Below, one piece after another: positions 23,101-29,474 of a DNA stretch of 64,000 nucleotides (position 1 is the first letter of the stretch; every line of letters begins with the position of its first letter). The notes under the pieces are model-generated. The model ran no database searches. It was not told the origin of the DNA and was given only the letters and a program-made list of their open reading frames with translations. Origin of the DNA: Notospermus geniculatus (lineage: Eukaryota; Nemertea; Pilidiophora; Heteronemertea; Lineidae); contig NMRB01003197.1 of assembly GCA_002633025.1 (NCBI GenBank), positions 1 through 64,000 of the forward strand, read 5' to 3'. The position numbers and the translations under genes are program-made.

Positions 23101-26100
23101 CTTTACGATCACTCATCCCTTTTTCTGCTTGAGGAAGTAAGGGCTACAAATGCACCAGTTAATGACATGTCTGGACCCCCTCCCCGCTCAGGGGTCGGCA
23201 CAATTCGAAACTTATTCGACACATAGAATTTTTTTCTACGGTCAGAATTCGACACTAATTCACCCAGGACATCAAATGAAATGGACAGGTATTCACCAGC
23301 TTTTTCCACTAATCTTTTACCTTTTCTATGTCATAAGAAAAAAAATGAGCGCTCAAAACTCGACACTTTTCGACAGTAATTTAGTAGTGACCCCTGAACG
23401 GGGGAGGGGGTCCAGACATCTATTGACCGGTGCATAATGCCGAACGGCCTTAGCCCCTGCAGGCATGTAATTATTATACTGTATTCTTGTTAATTAACAT
23501 AAATATATACCGTACATACATATACGTCAATCCTTATTTTGCACAGTCCAAGATCGACGTGAAATGCGGCAACAAAAGGAAGCAAATCACCGTGGACATA
23601 ACAAGCCTCGAAGCAATCCGCGACACCATCAAACATCGATTCCAGCTGACGAGCGATTTTCAGCTGCAGGTCAAGGATGCCGCCAGTGAAACAATCGACA
23701 TTGACTCTGATGAAGATTTGATTGAGAATGCTGAACACTTGAACGTTATGTTCGTGAGAGAAATCAGTGAGGTAATTACATGTACAAGCAAATGTAAATA
23801 AAACGTATCAGTTGCTAAATCAAAAATATCCGTGTGTCCCATGCAGATGCTTCAGGACTGAATCCTAATACATGTATTTGGTTTCAGATGAATGATGAAT
23901 CAATCTTTCTATTTATTTGACTTAGAGGGTAGTGAAATGCAGTTATGCAGGAATGAAATTGTGATTTATCTTCTTTACGATCACGAATCGCAATATTTTT
24001 CAGCTTGTGGAACAAACAGAGGTGCACATTAAAACCCTTGCTCTAGTTGACCAGAAAGACGAGTACTCCTCCATCACAATGACTGAGGCACCGAAAGCTG
24101 AAAGCCAGATCGTCAAAGATGTTGTCCTTGAAATCAGAAATAATGTCAACATCGACTTACTCTCCTTACAACTGGAACAAATCACCGACTGCCTCCAGAT
24201 TGGATATTATGCCTCAATTGACTATGGAGACATGAACAACTATGTCACAGATCAGCAGCTTGATGTGCAGATTCTGAAGCTTTGTCGGATGTGTGATAGT
24301 ACTATGTTAATGATGCAAACAAAGGCCGGAGAAGGGCTGAACGAGTTGCTCTGTGGGTTCGGGTATCTGCTGAATGGATATCCAGACTTTGGACTCGAAA
24401 AAATTGGCAACGTTGCGAAGATTGCTGAACAGATTATGACAGCTATTGACGAGATACAGAGCGAGGGTTTTTATCCTGATGTGATGAGGGGTGTGTGCGG
24501 CATTGCAACACAAGAAAAAGATGTAATTGAACGAGAACATTCAAAAACGGAGATGAAGGAGGAAGAAGCGAAAAGGGAGAAAGAAGAAGCCGAGTCCCAT
24601 GTCAGAGGTCTTCGTCCAAAGGAAGAAAGTGGGGGATTTTCCCGTTTGGTTTATTGCCACCACCATCATCACCACGAACGGTTTGAGGAACAGGAACGTG
24701 TGAAAGAGTTCAGGGAAATAGAAAAGGCAGCGAATAGAGAATTCCAAGCGGCTGCCAAAAAGGAGGCTCAAACAAGGAATGACCCCGAAAAGTTGTCCGC
24801 CGAAGCTATAAATGCTGCTGAAAGACGCCTGAACTCGCTGTACTCGACCCTTGAGTCGATGGCGGAGTTTTGGGAGCTAAACCGAACGGAATTGCAATCG
24901 ACCACCGACAATTTAAGAAACATTTTTTCCAGTAAGAGCATCAGTGATGATGAAAGGAGGCAGTTCTTGACTGGGACGGCTTTGACAATGGAGGCCATGA
25001 AGTCTATCCCACGGTAAGCAGCGGTGCCCTGCGAGAACTCTGTTACTTCCTGTGGATTACGAAGTAGTTCTCTGGTTTTTTTCTGTGGCACCAGAAAAAA
25101 CTAATCCTGAGAAAAAGGTTTAATAAGTCCCGGGAGGTATCATTACAATAATGAGTTTGCCATAAAGTAGAATCAACGTGCTTCCCAATGATACCTTCTT
25201 CCAATCATGCATCACAGAGCACCGTTGTTTTGAAAACGGTATGTCCAAACCCATTTGTTACAGTTCATGGTAAGACCTTGGAGTCGAAGATACGATATCA
25301 GAGCTTACCAAACATGAAGAGAGAGACAAGACATTTATAAATTTTATTAAAAAATCAGGATATTCACAGTTAATCACAGAGATTATGTACCGACACCCTC
25401 CACGTGTCAGCCTCCTCTTTCGATGCAACGTTCACAAGTGCGGCGCATGTCAGCCAACAGCTCGTCTCACCATTGCAGGATCCTGGCCGGTGTTATATCT
25501 GCCAATGTTTCTGTGTGTCAGTGTGTGCCTTGTTTTGGAAACACAGGCAGACAGATCGACATGTTTCTCTGTGTGTGCCCTATTGCCGAGAGGGTCGCAG
25601 CTTATTCCGACAGACAGTAGAAAGGGAACACTCACAGATGCGGAACACTGAAAAACCTTACACCGGCTCGTAACTCTTGAATGTTACGCGGTGGACTGGA
25701 CATTCCATTTCACTACATGTAGTTCACCCCAACAAATGGGTTTGGGGATACCTTTTCCAAAACAACGGTGCTCTGTGATGCACGACTTAAGGAATGTCAT
25801 CAAGGTATAAGCTGTGGTTACACTACATAAATCCCCGTGCTTTCCCCGGGGATTTTGCGGTTACACCTATAAATCGCCGAGTCTAAATAGACCCGTGTCT
25901 GAAATCCCCGTGCTTATTAGGCTGGGTTTACATAGAGCGTGTCGACACACGGAATACACGCTACGGTGCGCGTAGATATTACGACACGCCAACACGGCGG
26001 TTTACATAGGCCTTCATCGTGTCTCTATCATTTGACACGGTGCCTCGAATTTTGGCATTTTTCATTAAGTCTCATGCATTTCGTGATGCAAATAAAAAAA

Positions 26101-27702
26101 GATGTGATATTTGATTAGGAAACATCCTAAAATGCCCATCTCTGTACTTCGAAACAATGCAAGATCTTCCCACGAAGTCAGCACACGCCTGAAAGAACGA
26201 GCATGCTCCTTCCCGTCAAAACGTGTATTACTGCAGGTTAGTGATAAAACCCGGAACGAAACGAAACGAAATGAAATGATCGAAATCGTCGAAATGGGCA
26301 TGATTTGCATCAAGAATTTATTTTCGTTTTATTGTCTTATTGTACGATATTTAAGTGGTTAACGTAGAACCTGCTCCAACATTGGCGATTGCTTTATGCA
26401 CCAACTGAATGAGTGAAGGAAGAAAACGCATAAGAAAGGGAATTTCGTACATGATATGATTCTGATTGATTTTAAAATAATAATTCAATTTGATTTTGTG
26501 TGGTATATCGAAAAACGTCAATCTCAAGGCGGAAGCATACATCTGCAACATAATGACACTTAATTAGGCCTACGTTAATTCTCAAATTTCTTGAGAGTCC
26601 CATTTCGGGGATTTCATTTCGTTTCATTTCATTCCGGATTTTATCACTAACCATTACTGCACTCTCTGCGTAACCCCGCGCGTATAGACCAATGTAAACG
26701 GCCGATTGGAAAATCCATTGCCAGTTCATCAACACACCGTACCGTGTCGAGTGATGTGTTTCGTGTCGCTCTATGTAAACCCAGCCTTAGCCCCAGCGAG
26801 CTCGAAGGGGCAACGCCGGGCTATTTAGACACGAGGATTTTATGTAGTGTAACCGCGAAATCCCCGTGTTTTGCCAAAAGTCGAGGCAGCGTGTCAAATG
26901 ACCAAGACACGATGAACGCATGTAAACCGCCGTGTTGGTATGTCGTAATATCTACGCGTACCGTGGCGTGTCTTCCGTGTACCGACAGGCTCTATAGCCG
27001 TGGTTACACTACATAAAAATACCCGTGTTTTTCCAGACCCGTGTATGCGAAACGCCAGGCGAGGGGTCACACCACTACACTGTAGTTAACATTGGTTAAG
27101 TAGCCCGGCGACAGTTGCTCTGCATGCACTGACTCTTCGGTCATTTCTGTATTGGCACACATTCTTGGAGGCGCGGAAACGACGTAACTTAATGGCTGCG
27201 CCATCTGTAGCCGTGCGAAGAACTAACGTAAACACGGGTATTTCGAAAAGCACGGCGAGCTTGCCGTGTCTCAGTAACCCGTGTTTTTCAGACACAGGTT
27301 TCTCGAAGCCCGGCAATTCATAGGTGTGACCGCAAAAAACCCGGGGATTTATGTAGTGTAACCACAGCTTATGTAAACCCGGCAACGATAGCTTCGGGAA
27401 CATCATAGGCCCTGTTCCGAAATTTTAAAAGAAGCAATACGCTTTTCTGTTTCAGGCTGGCTGCCGTGCAAAGTATGTGTATGGACTTCCGCAAGAAAAT
27501 GGTTCCCGTGCTTGAAAACATGTACCGTGTGATTGCCGACAACCCGACTCCAGAGGAGGCCAGGGCAAAACTACCAGGTTTGATTGAGCAGTACAAGAAC
27601 AGGATGAAACAGGCCGCGATTGAAGAAAGCAAACATGAAGAGAACCCACATGTTGCCATTGTTGATAGTTTTTATCATGTTTATGATCAAGATTCAGAGT
27701 GA
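11105..27702 (+). CDS. UBL-DED-ZU5-UBL-UBL-helical multidomain protein, 13 exons
   Basis: I join 13 exons: 11105-11161, 11921-12139, 12389-12515, 12754-12919, 13422-13537, 18421-18585, 19194-19714, 20047-20178, 20810-21046, 21490-21714, 23547-23771, 24004-25013 and 27456-27702. All boundaries are GT-AG, all phases agree, and the total is 3447 nt (1148 residues plus TGA). Visible order: ubiquitin-like/PB1-like domain (20-92), basic linker, death-effector-like fold (about 137-228), ZU5 domain (about 284-420) with a UPA-like stretch after it, two tandem ubiquitin-like copies (581-655, 656-730), then a helical, charged C-terminus (731-1148). No signal peptide or membrane segment is obvious. ZU5 plus death folds is typical of PIDD, UNC5 and ankyrin-type adaptors, so a cytoplasmic cell-death or immune signalling role is inferred. 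The weakest joint is the end of exon 6. I recognise no named orthologue. Confidence 0.78.
11770..11880. mobile_element. 111-bp MITE beside exon 2
   Basis: The ends CGAGAGGTTAAGAAATCA and TGATCTCGTAACCTCTCG are inverted copies with AAT on both outer flanks. The interior contains CGTTAACGCTA-type palindromic words. It interrupts a segment that is continuous in the duplicated region near 21450, so it inserted after the exon duplication. It resembles the larger element at 34503-34652, which also starts GAGAGGTT and has CGTTAACG words. Confidence 0.75.
11921..12139 (+). CDS. Exon 2: ubiquitin-like/PB1-like domain copy 1
   Basis: It encodes a compact 73-residue beta-grasp-like unit (VVICGDKRKQITV ... 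DIDSDEDLIENAERL) with an acidic DSDEDL motif that resembles the OPCA region of PB1 domains. The donor is GAG|GTAATT. The other two copies use a CAG acceptor just before TCC AAG; here that CAG reads CAT, so I place the acceptor nine bases further on, after CCAAG. Phase stays 0. A short MITE (11770-11880) lies just upstream in the intron. Confidence 0.7.
12389..12515 (+). CDS. Exon 3: linker
   Basis: The acceptor is TTTTTTATCGTAG and the exon runs 127 nt to ACGGAAG|GTGTTT. It encodes a basic, proline-containing linker without a recognised fold, and leaves phase 1. I chose it because it is the only open segment that converts the phase-0 end of exon 2 into the phase 1 needed by exon 4. It is less certain than its neighbours. 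Confidence 0.55.
12754..13537 (+). CDS. Exons 4-5: death-effector-like domain
   Basis: Exon 4 is 12754-12919 (acceptor TTCTCTTTTTCAG, donor CG|GTAGGA). Exon 5 is 13422-13537 (acceptor TTCCTTTCAG, donor CAAG|GTACAT). Joined across a phase-2 boundary they encode about 94 residues with the DED helix pattern: LGLALHKRIPDHVLENIQFY, then KMDFRYIWMWLERQEI, then KLKDMFKKIGHPAYIQTI. Hydrophobic spacing, the WLE-type element in helix 4/5 and the LK..FKKIG motif match death-effector domains such as those of FADD and initiator caspases. Family assignment is by eye. Confidence 0.65.
13640..14385. repeat. Dispersed repeat family R (copy 1)
   Basis: A degenerate repeat carrying GAAATGGTCCATGGACCATG, TTTGACC(T)CTGTGACCTTGA-like blocks, CCTCATTAGATACAC, TTGGAGATGATCCAGTCATT and GTTTTAGCCACCTGGTGG-like blocks. 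The same blocks recur at 15305-15442 plus 17125-17400, 35785-36050, 44570-45580 and 58444-58600. No intact open reading frame is seen. It lies in the 4.9-kb intron between exons 5 and 6 of the death-fold gene. Confidence 0.75.
14986..15222. mobile_element. MITE with TIR AGGGCCGTTTAGACGACA
   Basis: A 237-bp element. The left terminus AGGGCCGTTTAGACGACA pairs with the right terminus TGTCGTCTAAACGGCCCT (one mismatch at most), and ATA flanks both sides (14983-14985, 15223-15225). The interior has many CCACATTCGA / GATCCGATCG words in both orientations. It is non-autonomous and intronic in the death-fold gene. Confidence 0.85.
15305..15442. repeat. Dispersed repeat family R, left half split by a CR1 element
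   Basis: It contains GTATATATGCACCAAGTGTCA, CACCAAAAGGCAAAATTCTG and TGACCTCTGTGACCTTGA, in the same order as in other family-R copies. The sequence stops at the TAA tract of the CR1-like element and resumes at 17125 with ATGTCCTCATTAGATACACC, exactly where the uninterrupted copy at 45340 continues. Confidence 0.8.
15443..17124 (-). mobile_element. 5'-truncated CR1/L2-like non-LTR retrotransposon
   Basis: The element lies on the minus strand. Its 3' end is a (TTA)n microsatellite (15443-15470), the usual tail of CR1/L2-type elements. Its 5' end stops abruptly inside the reverse transcriptase domain at about 17124, as expected from incomplete reverse transcription. It sits within a copy of repeat family R, whose two halves lie directly on either side. 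The flanks share a short ATGT, a possible small target-site duplication. Confidence 0.88.
15663..17122 (-). pseudogene. Reverse transcriptase fragment (CR1/L2 clade), frameshifted near 3' end
   Basis: The open frame runs from about 17122 down to 15698 without a genuine start, because the 5' part is missing. Motifs in order: KNYRPISNLPFLSKVLEK, SAYKCGHSTETALL, LDMSAAFDTIDH (motif A), GVPQGSVLGPLLFSIYI, and GFADDIQIY (the catalytic FADD box). The usual carboxyl end of this clade is a basic TFKKHMKTVLF-type motif; it is present at about 15663-15715 but in another frame, so a frameshift separates it from the main frame, which instead runs to a TGA at 15698. No endonuclease domain remains. It cannot be autonomous. 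Confidence 0.9.
17125..17400. repeat. Dispersed repeat family R, right half
   Basis: It continues the copy interrupted at 15442, with CCTCATTAGATACACCTATG, TTGGAGATGATCCAGTC, GTTTTAGCCACCTGGTGG and ACTTGGTGTCATAGG. It ends with the palindromic AGCTCACCACAGGTGAGCT at 17382-17400, a candidate terminus of family R. Confidence 0.78.
17401..17547. repeat. Short inverted-repeat element
   Basis: AAAATGACTAAATCCTAAG plus TTGAAGATA (17402-17429) and TATCTTCAACTTAGGATTTG plus GTCATTTT (17519-17546) form arms of about 28 bp around a core of about 90 bp with a G-run (17432-17441). It looks like a tiny MITE next to the family-R terminus. Confidence 0.7.
17761..17960. mobile_element. piggyBac-type MITE with TTAA target duplication
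   Basis: A 200-bp element with ends GCTAGGAATCCAC and GTGGATTCCTAGC, flanked by TTAA at 17757-17760 and 17961-17964. TTAA is the established target duplication of piggyBac elements. Subterminal GCAAAGCAAGTCGCAACGCA-type words also occur inverted. It has no coding capacity and lies in the exon 5-6 intron of the death-fold gene. Confidence 0.85.
18421..18585 (+). CDS. Exon 6: linker between DED and ZU5
   Basis: The acceptor TTGCTATAGAG gives phase agreement with exon 5. The frame then reads DGRDENRISISKSIDDLPHL and a helical, charged segment. The 3' boundary is the weakest point of the gene model. AGAG|GTCTGT at 18585 gives the right phase and restores the glycine pair that opens ZU5. A CAGT|GTGAGA donor at 18639 is also in phase. 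Without splicing, the frame would stop at about 18690. No domain recognised. Confidence 0.5.
19194..19714 (+). CDS. Exon 7: ZU5 domain
   Basis: The acceptor is GCTTTCTAG and the donor TTGAG|GTGAGT. It encodes 173 residues beginning GGELRLSDGSIQLKIPPEAI, the characteristic ZU5 opening (GGxL ... L.IPP.AI), followed by VSLGPDVAFHSPVLATFKKL and SLNSFSTYVLGMP, the usual end of the domain. ZU5 domains occur in UNC5, PIDD, ankyrins and ZO-1, where they pack against UPA and death domains. The end of this exon starts the UPA-like part (PLNVYVIVESCPLFPDQGSF). Confidence 0.88.
20047..20178 (+). CDS. Exon 8: UPA-like segment, part 1
   Basis: The acceptor is TTTGACTTTCAAG, the donor AAAAGG|GTACGT, and the exon is phase 0 at both ends (44 residues). 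Sequence features include CEACLFLDPNSDATITWKKV. It continues naturally from the end of exon 7. It probably belongs to a divergent UPA-type beta module, as found after ZU5 in PIDD and UNC5, but I cannot confirm this by eye. Confidence 0.58.
20810..21046 (+). CDS. Exon 9: acidic linker after UPA-like region
   Basis: The acceptor CACCTATTTCAG and donor GTCACG|GTGAGT delimit 237 nt, phase 0 at both ends. The first 40 residues (RWQIQSLADFPALIKL ...) look ordered; the second part is hydrophilic and acidic (DTDGDESYMRYPTQ). No named domain is recognised. Phase 0 fits the following ubiquitin-like exon. Confidence 0.62.
21490..21714 (+). CDS. Exon 10: ubiquitin-like/PB1-like domain copy 2
   Basis: The acceptor TTATTTTGGACAG and donor GAG|GTAATT delimit 75 residues, phase 0 at both ends. 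By eye it differs from copy 1 (11921-12139) at only about four residues. The similarity extends into flanking introns (about 21340-21960 versus 11650-12330). The shared introns and symmetric phase show that whole exon cassettes were duplicated. Confidence 0.75.
22390..22726. mobile_element. hAT-like non-autonomous element (family H), TSD CTATAACC
   Basis: The element is flanked by an exact 8-bp direct repeat CTATAACC (22382-22389 and 22727-22734). Its short inverted ends are CATCTTG and CCAGATG. An 8-bp duplication is the hallmark of the hAT superfamily. An inverted copy at 49644-49974 has its own 8-bp duplication. Internally there is GGATTCGAACC, which mimics a tRNA B box, but no A box with correct spacing was seen. 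Confidence 0.85.
22727..22932 (-). pseudogene. Harbinger transposase N-terminal fragment
   Basis: A minus-strand ATG at 22932 opens a frame with an acidic start (MAESEDEFTENSD), a lysine-rich spacer and then QAQLWVQNLLKDRKVDGKHH followed by YLVMEL. The W-V-x(n)-R-x-x-G-x-x-H-x-L-V-x-E-L pattern is what the N-terminus of PIF/Harbinger transposases usually shows. The frame breaks where the hAT-like element is inserted, and the catalytic DDE region is absent. It is a relic, but it supports the superfamily call for the enclosing element. Confidence 0.65.
23547..23771 (+). CDS. Exon 11: ubiquitin-like/PB1-like domain copy 3
   Basis: The acceptor TTATTTTGCACAG and donor GAG|GTAATT give 75 residues, phase 0 at both ends. 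By eye about five residues differ from copy 2, clustered at the start (KIDVKCGNKRK versus KIVVICGDKRK) with two charge changes in the body. Introns on the 3' side match those of copies 1 and 2 as far as about 23910. Lysine and aspartate changes in the first strand may alter binding. Confidence 0.75.
24004..25013 (+). CDS. Exon 12: large helical C-terminal region
   Basis: The acceptor is CAATATTTTTCAG and the donor CCACG|GTAAGC. The 1010-nt exon encodes about 337 residues: a mixed first part (LSLQLEQITDCLQIGYYASI), a hydrophobic stretch (GLNELLCGFGYLLNGYPDFG), a highly charged Glu/Lys helix with a natural run of six histidines (24658-24675), and a long amphipathic helical part ending LTGTALTMEAMKSIPR. 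No domain is recognised with confidence. The arrangement of long helices around a hydrophobic hairpin is loosely reminiscent of alpha-helical membrane-active bundles, which is speculative. It leaves phase 2. Confidence 0.8.
25203..25785. repeat. Inverted-repeat element in last intron
   Basis: Arms of about 56 bp: GCATCACAGAGCACCGTTGT and TCCAAACCCATTTGTT on the left pair with AACAAATGGGTTTGG and ACAACGGTGCTCTGTGATGC on the right. About 470 bp lies between them. It ends directly beside the TIR cluster beginning at 25811. No transposase is seen. Confidence 0.75.
25811..27367. mobile_element. Composite cluster of TIR elements
   Basis: Four copies of a terminus TGTGGTTACACTACATAAA occur: forward at about 25813 and 27002, and inverted at about 26840-26860 and 27345-27367. 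They define two tandem elements (about 25811-26862 and 27000-27367), the first carrying a separate Harbinger-type insertion (25920-26786). A detached inverted piece of that insertion lies between them (about 26889-26998). The cluster lies in the last intron of the death-fold gene. Confidence 0.7.
25920..26786. mobile_element. Harbinger-type element nested in the cluster, TSD TTA
   Basis: It begins GGCTGGGTTTACATAGAGCG and ends CGCTCTATGTAAACCCAGCC, with TTA on each side (25917-25919, 26787-26789). A further internal inverted pair (TTAGTGATAAAACCCGGAAC at about 26238 and its partner at about 26630-26651) gives a nested stem. Length about 867 bp, no transposase seen. Confidence 0.82.
27456..27702 (+). 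CDS. Exon 13: C-terminus of the death-fold gene
   Basis: The acceptor TTTTCTGTTTCAG joins the phase-2 end of exon 12. It encodes 81 residues (LAAVQSMCMDFRKKMVPVLE, then a helix and IEQYKNRMKQAAIEESKHEE) and stops at TGA 27700-27702. It completes the helical C-terminal region. No polyadenylation signal stands out in the next 300 bases. Confidence 0.75.
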
Positions 27703-28339
27703 ACGAACTAACGGATAATCTGTTAAAATGTGTATGAAGTGTGTAACCGAATAACACTGTATTCCAAGTCTTATGAAGAACAGGCTGCCATTTTGTTCCA
27801 ATTTATGCGAGTGAAGACCGCAATTTGCGTATCATAATGGCGGACAATTATGGGCGACAGATGATATCAGCTGTGACGTAGATGCCATTTCCTGCCACAA
27901 AGTCATAGTTGAAATGCTTTCGTGCCCTACCAGATTCTGCATGTGTATAGGCTTGCGATGGCACCAAGTATTACATAGGCTATAGCCTAGGAACGTATAG
28001 ACAAATCCCAAATTCGCATTGCTTGCGCATATCCGGGATCCAAAATGAGGCTTTCTTTGATAAACCATGATGGATGCTTGAATTTACTGTGCTGAACTCG
28101 CTTCATTTCGATTTTCTGCGAACGGGATTGCTAATTTTTGTAATCAAGCCGGTATAGTTGCTATGGGTCTCCTAGGATGTACTTATGTAGAATTCATCTA
28201 AAAACTGCAATCGACATGATAGAATGGTAACTCGCGGTCAGAATCTCATCGTTTTCGCGTGCAGCTGAAACCCGAGGCGGTAGCTCCACCCTCGCGTGTT
28301 TGGTGAGATGACCAACACCTCCAGTTCGGTATCAATTCC
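27703..28339. other. 3' flank of the death-fold gene
   Basis: Probably 3' UTR followed by intergenic DNA. No further exon or element was recognised. The exact cleavage site is not defined, since no canonical AATAAA is found close to the stop. Confidence 0.4.
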
Positions 28340-28343
28340 TTAA

Positions 28344-28582
28344 AGGAGTTAGACGCCGAAGTTGTAAACACTCACTCACTGGTTCTCTATCCACGGACGC
28401 CTGCGGTGCTGCCACCTATTGTCGGTGATATGTACTGACGTGAATATCGTGAGTGAGTTGCATCGGACCGGGAACCAGTCTAACGATCACGGGTGCTGCC
28501 ACCTGCATGAAGGAATAAAACAAGTTTGCCGACCATATTTGTAAACAAACCAGCTTGTTTACAACTTCGGCGTCTAACTCCT
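28344..28582. mobile_element. piggyBac-type MITE (family P), TSD TTAA
   Basis: The ends AGGAGTTAGACGCCGAAGTT and AACTTCGGCGTCTAACTCCT are perfect inverted copies flanked by TTAA (28340-28343, 28583-28586). The 239-bp interior is unique apart from GTGCTGCCACCT, which appears twice. A second copy at 49544-50132 has the same TTAA flanks and received another transposon. Confidence 0.9.
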
Positions 28583-28756
28583 TTAAGCAAAATCTGGTCA
28601 GTCTGGACACTTGTAGTGAGGGGTGAACTTCTTTAGATTCAGATACTTCTATCCGGCCACTACCGAGTGTGAAATTTGCATATACGTATTATTTTACATT
28701 ATGTCATGATTATCAACATGACATAAGGTAAAGTGATAAATAAAAAGGCAATTTCC

Positions 28757-28817
28757 AGAGTGTTTGCGAATTTTCATAAGAGTGTTTGCGAATTTTCCAG
28801 AGTGTTTGCGAATTTTG
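28757..28817. repeat. Short tandem repeat, three units
   Basis: Three units of AGAGTGTTTGCGAATTTT with CATA or CC spacers. The array is bracketed by the repeated word ACATAAGGTAAAGTGA (before at about 28720 and after at about 28822), suggesting local duplication by slippage. Confidence 0.8.
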
Positions 28818-29474
28818 CGAAACATAAGGTAAAGTGAGATTTTTTTTCAACATTCTTACAAATGAAATCATAAAGAATACAGTCACGATGAACTTTGTAC
28901 AAGGAACCCCATTTTCCTATAGAAGGGACACGAGTTGTCCTTCCTAAGATAGTTTTTGCAAAGTTCCGTTTTCTGACCGCCAGAGGAACCAATCAGGGCG
29001 TTTCATCCCCAGAATGGTAAATCTAGGTGAAATTGATGCTCTCCATTAAATTGGAAAATATTGTTCCAACATACTAGTATGCCATTGATTTGTTTGAAGG
29101 ATATCTAAAATGATATGTTCGTACAAATCCAAACATGTTAACGCATTTGACATCAACATGGGCGCTGCGGACCGGTAGGCCCAGCATTTTACATGAACAT
29201 GGTATTTCCTCTATTCCACTCAACCTTTTGATTTCTTGGTGCTATACCGATACTACGCCAGTCGACACCAAAATAAGCTTGAACCAGTGCTCCATATGCC
29301 TAATATTCGACGCGGTCAAATGAAAAACAAACGGCCGCCATTTTGTTTTCTGTGAGCGGTGGACATTGCACTTTGAGCGGGAGACATTGAAAAATGACCG
29401 CTCACGTGACACGTCTCGGCCAGTCGTATTCACGGATTCTCTTTTGAGGTACGATATACAGGAATGTACACCCA

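Larger units (their letters stand above)
22133..23102. mobile_element. PIF/Harbinger element relic, TSD TTA
   Basis: The termini TGGCCCGTTCACACCAAAA and TTTTGGTGTGAACGGGCCT are inverted, with TTA flanks (22130-22132 and 23103-23105). Subterminal AAACCGCGGCG / CGCCGCGGTT words are repeated on both sides. The element carries part of a transposase gene on the minus strand and is interrupted by a 337-bp hAT-like insertion (22390-22726). It lies in the intron between the two adjacent ubiquitin-like exons. Confidence 0.85.
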
